DNA of 39,115 nt from Bacteroidota bacterium. GTDB taxonomy: Bacteria > Bacteroidota > Bacteroidia > Bacteroidales > F082. The position numbers were made by a program, and so were the translations under genes. Under the pieces are notes generated by a model. It was not told the origin of the DNA and did not search any database. It worked only from the letters and a program-made list of their open reading frames with translations. The DNA lies in the NCBI GenBank assembly GCA_018816765.1, contig JAHIUX010000088.1, positions 1 to 39,115 of the forward strand. Reading direction: 5' to 3'. Shown one piece after another: positions 33,242-39,115 of the stretch (its first letter is position 1; each line of letters begins with the position of its first letter).

Positions 33242-36200
33242 TTAATGCTGAACTACAAATGTAATGCTTTGGATGTATGATCCGGCGATAACAGTGCCTG
33301 TATAAGCACCGGACGAAAGCCTGCGTGAATCGAATAACTTTTGGCCTCGGTTGCCATTGAGCATCAACTGCTCAATCAAAGCACCGGAAGCATTTGTAAT
33401 TTCAATACGCCCTTCGGTTGCGCCATCAGGCAGGGTGTAATCAAAGGCAATCCAACTATTAGCAGGATTGGGTTTCGCTGTCAGGCTCATACCCTTAGCT
33501 TCGCTTAGCTTTTCAATATCAACTGCCTGCGACTTGAACGAAGCATCACCATCAAGTGAAGGGCAATTTGCAAAGGGTTGCCCGCCTTGTAATTCAAGTA
33601 TCGAACGTGCTATAGATCCGGAACTTCCTTGGTCAACTAAACTAATAGAGTCAAGCATTTGAAGCTCATTTACACTTAGGCTGTCGTACCAACGATTAGT
33701 GTTTGATAAATCCTGTTGTAATTGTAATAATTGCATAAAGTGATTATGCTCATTAAGTTCTTCACCTTCCAGTGTATAAAGATTTGGCAAGATAGCCGCC
33801 AGTACGAATGCATTCTCATAATTACCATCGTGCATATATGATGCAATAATCTGCCTGTCAGCATTCAAACCGCCCAGGTTATCAAGCCAGTCGCGTAATT
33901 GAGACTGATCGAGTATATCTTCGTTTAAAATACTACGCAACATATCATGGGCAGCGCGGGCTTTTATATGGCTATATTGAGCTAACTGCATTTGTAATAC
34001 GGTCTTATATGTCGTTCCCTCAGCAACCTGCCGCAAAATATCAATCATATACTCAGGCAGCGGGTTTTCTTTTTGAGCCAAATAATCGAGCAGTTCTTTG
34101 CTTCGAAGTTCATCGGGATTGGCAGCCAATATGTCAAAAATGGCAGCCTCAGTAAATACATCCGTTTTATCGGCTACTTCTTTAAGCACTTCAGCAGAAA
34201 GATGGGGAGAATCGCCAAGTAGCTTGGTCCGTAATGCCCACATATCGTCGGGCTGAGCTGTTGTAATGTCATATAATTCTGCAACTGTACTACCGCCGTC
34301 TTTTAAGTTGTTATATAATGCTTTTACATTGTTATATTGCACTGTTGCCTGTGCAAAGGCAGTTTCACAAGCTTGTTTTTCGGTAGTGTTTAGTGCAACC
34401 GAATTTAAATTGGATCCATAATGAGGCAGGCATGCGTTTGTATTGTTAACTGCATTGCGGGCAACAAATTCAACCAATTCTGGGTATTCACTATTGCAAC
34501 TTTGGCAGTAATAATAGCTTACCATGTTTTTTGTTCCATTATAAAAATTCCAACTGGCAGAAGATGAAAATGAGTTACCCGCCGGACTTGATAAATTGCC
34601 TTGAAATGATTGAATGGCATCTGTAAATTCTTCTCCATACACATAAACATCAGCATAATTACCCGTATTGTCATTACAGATATAAGTTAGGCCTTTTTGA
34701 GTATTTAATTCATAATTTTTCCCAAAAGCATAATTAGCCGCACTTAAGCCGGTAAAGGTATTACGGTAAATATCATCCACACCACCACTGTTAATCACAC
34801 TAATGCCTATATGGTTTGCAGTTGGAGCGGCAGATGATTTGCTAAAATGGTTTTCTTCAATAGCAAAACCTGTTGAGGCTTCGAGCCTTATACCGTAGTA
34901 ACAATTTTCAGCAGTATAAGCACTGTTACCTATTTGAAAGGTTGAATTAAGAACCGATATATTATTAACATTTGCAATATTGATACCAGTTCCATTATTC
35001 AAAAATTCGGCTCTGTTAACACTAAATGTATAGGGTTTGATTGAAGGGTTATTGGCTGATACAGCTCTCCAAAAACCATTGAAATGGCTTTGATCACCAA
35101 CATTTGCAGAAACACTAAATCCAGCACTATAAGCGGCGATTGCTTGATTCCAGTATGAAAAACCGTTAGTAATTGATGAGATACTGAAATCGCAACTAGT
35201 AAATGCAACACCTTTCACCCTGGATAAATCAATATGCTTGTAAAAGGTAGAAGCGTTCAAATAGTTTTCGTTCAACTCAAAGGTACAGTTATTGAAACTA
35301 CACAAATTATCAGTTTCATAGGTTGGATTATTGGGATTAAAATTTCGGTAATCCAAGGCGTGAATTGAATTGGTATTGTTTCGGAAAGTAGCATTTGTTG
35401 CTTTCGCAACACCTCCTGTTTTCGACCAATCACCAGGTTTCCATAGATTAACAGCACAAATCGCATTTTCTATTATGGCACCATTTTTTAATTCAAGGTA
35501 GCCTTGTTTGTATTTGCCATAATTGTCGGGATATTGGGTTTGGCTACTATTACCCCACACTTCGATGCCCTGCCACGAGTTGTTGCACCGTGTAGTTATT
35601 TTACCTCCATCAATGATCAGTTTTCCACGAGGTTCAACAATAATTTTTTTTCCTTCGGCCATATATAAGGTTGAAGTAATATTCAAGGTGGCATCATTTG
35701 GAATTACCAGATCGCTGTCAAGATAGCGTGGTATGTCCCAGGTAATGTTACTGTATGCTGATAATGTATAAGTTTCAGTATTGAATGGCACAAGTGTTTT
35801 ATATATTGATCTTCCGTTTGAAGATGCATATAAATATCCTGAGCAAGGGTCATAGTCCAAATCTGAAATTACACAAATGGGTAATCCTTTCGTAAAACAC
35901 TCCCATTGTGACATAGTAGGATCACGGTAATAAACTCCGGCATCGGTACCGGCAAACAATCGATTACTTGAGCCAAGTTGGTATTCAAGTGACAACGTTG
36001 GAAAAGGTGGAAGGTTTTCCGAATAATCATACCATGAATCACCACCGTCAGTTGAGTGTAAAACTCTCATGAATCCGGGTTGATTGCCAGAGACCATTCC
36101 TCCAATACTTATCCACATTTCATTCGCATTGTTTGGGTTAAATACAATATCTTCAATTGCTTTCCATCCGATTAAATTGCCAAGTGTTGAGTGTAGTAAC

Positions 36201-38125
36201 CACAAACTCCCTTCTTTCTTATATACAGGTTTGCTACTCATATCAGTCCAAACAATGCCATTGTCAACCGATTTTACAAACCTTTTTGGAGTTGAAGGGT
36301 CAGCTCCATCCCAATCAGCCACAAAAATATCATTGTTGTTATTTATTCCAATAGCACCAACTTTACTTATGTCAGCAGGCATCATTCGTATTGTTAACAA
36401 GCCATTACCATTACTTCCCCCGTGTTCATCATATATAAGCAGTTTCGCAAAACCATCAGGTTCTTTTGGTCTTCCAGCATATAAAATATATGGGTTGTTT
36501 GGATTCAGTTCATACTCCATTCCAATAAACCAATTATTTGAGTAAGAAAACGAAGAAGATCCCCCACCTTTCATTGTTTGGTTACCTTGATAATAGTAAA
36601 TATCAGCATTGTCCCAATTAACTTCACAATCATTACCATCAACTCCTGGAAAAAACTGTGTCCAGATACCATTTTGATATCTAAATGAAGCGTTATGAAC
36701 AGTACCGGTTACAATGAATTCAGAATCTTTTGTTGAAACCCCTATGCCCATGCAATCTTCGATGGGTAAAAAGTTACCATTCAGATTCACAATTGAATTT
36801 TGTGACATGTTTTGAGTGTTAATTTTTACTTTTGAAATTCCGCCGTCATTTGCGATTAAAATATTTTCATCACCTTGTTCATCAACACCCATAAAAACAA
36901 TATCCCGAACATCGCTATGTCCGGTATTAAAAGAATATAGTGTATTCGTTTCGCTTATATCTTTAAAATAATGTAGCTTAATACAACCAATATAAATTAT
37001 CTCAGATGTAGGTGAATATGCTATTTCGCCACTCATTTTTTCAATGCTTTCTGTTAAATGAACTTCTGTCCAGGTTTCCCCAAAGTCAATCGTTTTGTAA
37101 ATTTTATTATTATTAATTGTTGCATATATTTTACCATTATATGGTTTCGAAAGTTTCATTTTTTGAAAGTCAGGCAATGTTGATGAGATATCTGCCCATG
37201 TGCCATTATGGTATTTAAACAATTGCCCATCAATATCGTTAAAAAGTGACCTACGAGTTAAAAACACATCACCATTATTAGCAATTTCAATATCCGTATA
37301 AGTTGTATTCTGGTTTAAAGCAGGCAAATTGTTGACAATGCTCCAGGTTAAACCAGTATTTATCGACTTATATAATTTATGTATTCCAATAGCAAACAGC
37401 GTCAACCCATCCACGGGATTCACATCATTTGGATCGGCAATTACCTTTAGAATTGCAGGATAATCAGCATTTGGAAAACCTGTTATTATACTCCAATCTT
37501 CTCCATTGTTGAACGATTCAATAAGTCCTTGACCGTAACCTGGAAAATCGCCATGATGTAAAGTGGATGAAGTTGAAACAATAATATGATTGTTGTCAAA
37601 TGGATTTCTAATCATTTCAGTACACGCCAATCCAGGAATTTTTAATTCATCTGTAACATTACGCCAGGTATTGCCGGTTGTTTGGTTTTTCCAAATTCCA
37701 CCATGATCTGCACACAAAAGATAACTATCAGGTGTATTTGGATCGTAAAGAACCTGTGAAACAAGCCCGTTAGCTTGCATTGATAAATTGGAAGGACCCA
37801 CTAATTCCCAATTTGCGGGATCGGTAGCCCCACAAACAGGCATATATTCATGATTATTAATACTTTGAATGTATGGCAAAAAACTTGTTGAATCATTTTC
37901 AAATGCTATTCGTCTTTTCCAGAAATTTACCATACGATAAAAATTCTTGATATTTCCCAATTTTTCAATGGGTATGGAATCGGGATATTGTTGGTGAATA
38001 TAAGCTTCATACTGATTTTTGACAGTATAAAAGTCTATAACATCACTACTGATTGATTGCCAAGTGTTGTCATTTATTTGACAAAATCCATTTAGGACAG
38101 ATGTGAGACTAAACACGTAAATCAT
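33242..38125 (-). CDS. Large secreted T9SS protein: sortilin-like propeller, beta-helix, helical region, sorting domain
   Basis: 1627 residues as read. The first 90 residues are helical. About 95-790 carries BNR/sortilin-like propeller repeats (GGIWKNQTTGNTW, GLIESFNNGEDW, HKLYKSINTGLTW, RVLHSTDGGDSWYD). About 800-1240 is a right-handed beta-helix (IIVEPRGKLIIDGGKI, LELKNGAIIENA, NCTFELNENY). About 1240-1530 is alpha-helical, HEAT/TPR-like (ILAANPDELRSKELLDYLA). The last 80 residues (AKPNPANSWIAFDYTLPDG, ITNASGALIEQL) are a type A T9SS sorting domain. The start MIYVFSLTSVLNGFCQ is only half a signal peptide. In frame upstream lies a run of ten C (coding strand), and an ATG at 38178 would join this frame if the run had 11 or 8 bases. 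The gene may therefore be in an OFF or weak state. Cargo function is unknown. Confidence 0.82.
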   Translation of the reverse strand: MIYVFSLTSVLNGFCQINDNTWQSISSDVIDFYTVKNQYEAYIHQQYPDSIPIEKLGNIKNFYRMVNFWKRRIAFENDSTSFLPYIQSINNHEYMPVCGATDPANWELVGPSNLSMQANGLVSQVLYDPNTPDSYLLCADHGGIWKNQTTGNTWRNVTDELKIPGLACTEMIRNPFDNNHIIVSTSSTLHHGDFPGYGQGLIESFNNGEDWSIITGFPNADYPAILKVIADPNDVNPVDGLTLFAIGIHKLYKSINTGLTWSIVNNLPALNQNTTYTDIEIANNGDVFLTRRSLFNDIDGQLFKYHNGTWADISSTLPDFQKMKLSKPYNGKIYATINNNKIYKTIDFGETWTEVHLTESIEKMSGEIAYSPTSEIIYIGCIKLHYFKDISETNTLYSFNTGHSDVRDIVFMGVDEQGDENILIANDGGISKVKINTQNMSQNSIVNLNGNFLPIEDCMGIGVSTKDSEFIVTGTVHNASFRYQNGIWTQFFPGVDGNDCEVNWDNADIYYYQGNQTMKGGGSSSFSYSNNWFIGMEYELNPNNPYILYAGRPKEPDGFAKLLIYDEHGGSNGNGLLTIRMMPADISKVGAIGINNNNDIFVADWDGADPSTPKRFVKSVDNGIVWTDMSSKPVYKKEGSLWLLHSTLGNLIGWKAIEDIVFNPNNANEMWISIGGMVSGNQPGFMRVLHSTDGGDSWYDYSENLPPFPTLSLEYQLGSSNRLFAGTDAGVYYRDPTMSQWECFTKGLPICVISDLDYDPCSGYLYASSNGRSIYKTLVPFNTETYTLSAYSNITWDIPRYLDSDLVIPNDATLNITSTLYMAEGKKIIVEPRGKLIIDGGKITTRCNNSWQGIEVWGNSSQTQYPDNYGKYKQGYLELKNGAIIENAICAVNLWKPGDWSKTGGVAKATNATFRNNTNSIHALDYRNFNPNNPTYETDNLCSFNNCTFELNENYLNASTFYKHIDLSRVKGVAFTSCDFSISSITNGFSYWNQAIAAYSAGFSVSANVGDQSHFNGFWRAVSANNPSIKPYTFSVNRAEFLNNGTGINIANVNNISVLNSTFQIGNSAYTAENCYYGIRLEASTGFAIEENHFSKSSAAPTANHIGISVINSGGVDDIYRNTFTGLSAANYAFGKNYELNTQKGLTYICNDNTGNYADVYVYGEEFTDAIQSFQGNLSSPAGNSFSSSASWNFYNGTKNMVSYYYCQSCNSEYPELVEFVARNAVNNTNACLPHYGSNLNSVALNTTEKQACETAFAQATVQYNNVKALYNNLKDGGSTVAELYDITTAQPDDMWALRTKLLGDSPHLSAEVLKEVADKTDVFTEAAIFDILAANPDELRSKELLDYLAQKENPLPEYMIDILRQVAEGTTYKTVLQMQLAQYSHIKARAAHDMLRSILNEDILDQSQLRDWLDNLGGLNADRQIIASYMHDGNYENAFVLAAILPNLYTLEGEELNEHNHFMQLLQLQQDLSNTNRWYDSLSVNELQMLDSISLVDQGSSGSIARSILELQGGQPFANCPSLDGDASFKSQAVDIEKLSEAKGMSLTAKPNPANSWIAFDYTLPDGATEGRIEITNASGALIEQLMLNGNRGQKLFDSRRLSSGAYTGTVIAGSYIQSITFVVQH

Positions 38126-38146
38126 TGCTAATCTGAATATTATCCT

Positions 38147-38156
38147 GGGGGGGGGG
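38147..38156 (-). promoter_or_regulatory. Ten-base poly-G/C tract, candidate phase-variation switch
   Basis: Ten G on the plus strand (C on the coding strand) lie between the annotated ATG (38125) and an upstream ATG at 38178 followed by AAA AAG. With the present length the upstream frame ends at TAA just after the tract. With 11 or 8 bases it would continue as MKKHFTFTPPPRIIF and into the annotated protein, creating a complete signal peptide. Confidence 0.6.
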
Positions 38157-38278
38157 TAAAAGTAAAATGCTTTTTCATTTAGTTGGGCTTTTTGGTTTAT
38201 GATATTGAGAATGAATCAGGTTTATTTTGTTTATCAAAATATCCATCATCGACCTTAAAAAATAGGTTTTTTTTTGTC

Positions 38279-38309
38279 TAAAATTATAAACAATAGTTGG
38301 GAAAGTCAA
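38279..38309 (-). promoter_or_regulatory. Candidate promoter for the large cargo gene
   Basis: On the minus strand, TTG (38309-38307) and TAATTTTA (38286-38279, one base off consensus) are 20 bases apart, about 100 bases before the ATG at 38178. The support is a pattern match only. Confidence 0.3.
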
Positions 38310-38336
38310 GTGACAAAAACAATGTAGAAATAATTA

Positions 38337-38833
38337 ATGGTCAAGGAGAATCAGCCCGATTTACTTGACGATATCAGGGACAGTTTTAAAATGCTCGAGC
38401 ATGATGACTTCATCGAAAGCCTTGATTTTGGTCATGGACGGATTAAGACCAGAAAATGTGTAGTAATTTCTGACCTGAGTTTGATAGAAAAACCAACCTT
38501 ATGGAAATCCCTTACATGTCTTGTAAGGGTAGAAAGCGAACGATACCTCAAGACATCAGAAGAAACCCAGTCAGAAACACAGTATTATTAAAGTAGTTTG
38601 TATGAAGACTCCAATCAATTATTATATGCAATTAGGTCTCATTGGTTAATTGAAAACAATGCACATTGGAGCCTTGATGTAATTTTTTATGAAGATTCAA
38701 GCCGTAAAAAGGCCAGACATGCAGCAATTAACAACTATATAATCAACATGTTAGAAGTAAGTGTGATAAGGAATGAAAATTTTAAAAAAATAGCACTTAA
38801 AGCTAATGATCTGCTCGCTGGTTGGTCTCAAGA
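38337..38833 (+). pseudogene. Truncated ISAs1-family transposase remnant
   Basis: Only the C-terminal half is present. It begins at MVKENQPDLLDDI, the ISAs1 stretch usually preceded by the first catalytic part, and includes GHGRIKTRKCVV and later IRSHWLIENNAHWSLDVIFYEDSSRKKA with the conserved WxIEN, HWxLDVxF and ED blocks. A TAA at 38589-38591 interrupts the frame where family members read YYISSL (here YY-stop-SSL). Upstream bases may hold a few more shifted codons. At 38834 the sequence changes into the end of another ISAs1-like element, whose first bases add an accidental tail (to the stop at 38900) to the reading frame. Long dead by all signs. Confidence 0.8.
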
Positions 38834-38925
38834 CAGGGGCGACGCATTAAAAAAAGTAATCCAAAAACATCAAAAATTCAGTAAAAAATATTTTGTTTAA
38901 ATAGCTGATATTCAGTTAAATAAAC

Positions 38926-38956
38926 TTGTTTCAATCAATAATATTTATTATATTTG
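38926..38956 (+). promoter_or_regulatory. Transposase promoter of the ISAs1-like element
   Basis: TTG (38926-38928) and TATATTTG (38949-38956) are 20 bases apart, both ideal for Bacteroidota, 25 bases before the transposase start. The same promoter exists on the minus strand near the left edge of the window. Confidence 0.55.
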
Positions 38957-38981
38957 CCTGATAATCAAATAGATAAATATA

Positions 38982-39115
38982 TTGAAAAAATTCGACTTAA
39001 GGTCTTATCTTTCCACAATGAAAGATCACCGCATTGATAGAAAAAAGCTCCATTTGCTTGAAGACATTGTCTTTATTACCATTGCTGCCGTCATTAGCGG
39101 CGCGAGTTCATGGAA
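38982..39115 (+). CDS. ISAs1-family transposase, N-terminal part (cut by the window edge)
   Basis: Read from TTG at 38982, the open frame gives KKFDLRSYLSTMKDHRIDRK followed by HLLEDIVFITIAAVISGASSW. This is the N-terminal DDE_Tnp_1-associated domain of ISAs1 / H-repeat transposases (family pattern: L-x-D-P/H-R, then LxDIxFIxxxAxIxGAxxW). A stop lies four codons upstream, so the start is TTG 38982 or the internal ATG of MKDHRID. No damage is visible in the 44 codons available. Confidence 0.85.
   Translation, partial: MKKFDLRSYLSTMKDHRIDRKKLHLLEDIVFITIAAVISGASSW

Larger units (their letters stand above)
38834..39115 (+). mobile_element. Start of an ISAs1-family element (partial, runs off the right edge)
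   Basis: It begins with CAGGGGCGACGC, includes a perfect promoter, and encodes the start of a transposase. The first 130 bases are nearly identical, in reverse orientation, to 133-1. It appears to have inserted into or immediately beside the older ISAs1-family remnant. Confidence 0.75.

Noticed and set aside
1-39115. Composite transposon formed by the inverted IS ends
   Set aside because: The interior is 38.7 kb of ordinary chromosomal genes including a tRNA, and the inner flanks show no matching target duplication. A contig broken at repeats explains it better.

Overview
This window looks like chromosomal DNA from a member of the Bacteroidota, probably a free-living or environmental lineage with a type IX secretion system (T9SS). 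Several signs agree. There are proteins with T9SS C-terminal sorting domains, and a PorP/SprF-type membrane protein sits next to a PD40-OmpA protein. A single-chain E1 alpha/beta dehydrogenase is present. Short -7 elements of the form TAnnTTTG precede many genes, and few starts have a Shine-Dalgarno sequence. No species can be named from the sequence alone.

Layout. 1-133 is the end of an ISAs1-like element pointing out of the window. 199-2029 holds a methylmalonyl-CoA decarboxylase-like protein convergent with a dihydroorotate-dehydrogenase-like flavoprotein. 2488-12583 is a tightly coupled three-gene operon: a 2237-residue repeat adhesin with a gliding-type C-terminus, a TPR-PD40-OmpA-SPOR-like periplasmic protein, and a PorP/SprF-like outer-membrane protein. 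This is a dedicated surface-display module. 12597-20305 is a run of minus-strand genes: an S41 protease, an E1 alpha-beta fusion with its own terminator, an operon of GT9 glycosyltransferase, threonylcarbamoyl-AMP synthase and nitrilase-family hydrolase joined by ATGA overlaps, and an orphan OppC-like permease. tRNA-His with a clear terminator follows at 20463-20579. 20824-24801 encodes a TPR sensor histidine kinase and a receiver-kinase hybrid, likely one signalling pair. 24926-27815 has a FabG-type reductase and a membrane-anchored VWA-like protein. 27844-30472 has a sugar transferase with an unusual cysteine-containing insert and an ABC-2 exporter pair.

30649-39115 is accessory in character. 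It is visibly more AT-rich than the rest. It opens with a decayed IS5-family element that still has terminal inverted repeats and a TAA target duplication. Two T9SS type-A cargo proteins follow (535 and 1627 residues). The stretch ends with a broken ISAs1-family transposase interrupted by the start of a second, apparently intact one. The same IS end occurs inverted at base 1, so both window edges lie in copies of one IS, which suggests an assembly contig bounded by repeats.

The most interesting signal is a run of 10 G (38147-38156) at the 5' end of the 1627-residue secreted protein. As read, the gene starts at a poor internal ATG with a stunted signal peptide. One extra base in the run (or two fewer) would fuse it in frame to an upstream ATG that starts with MKK and gives a full signal peptide. 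This is the arrangement expected of a phase-variable surface protein, though a homopolymer sequencing error would look the same.
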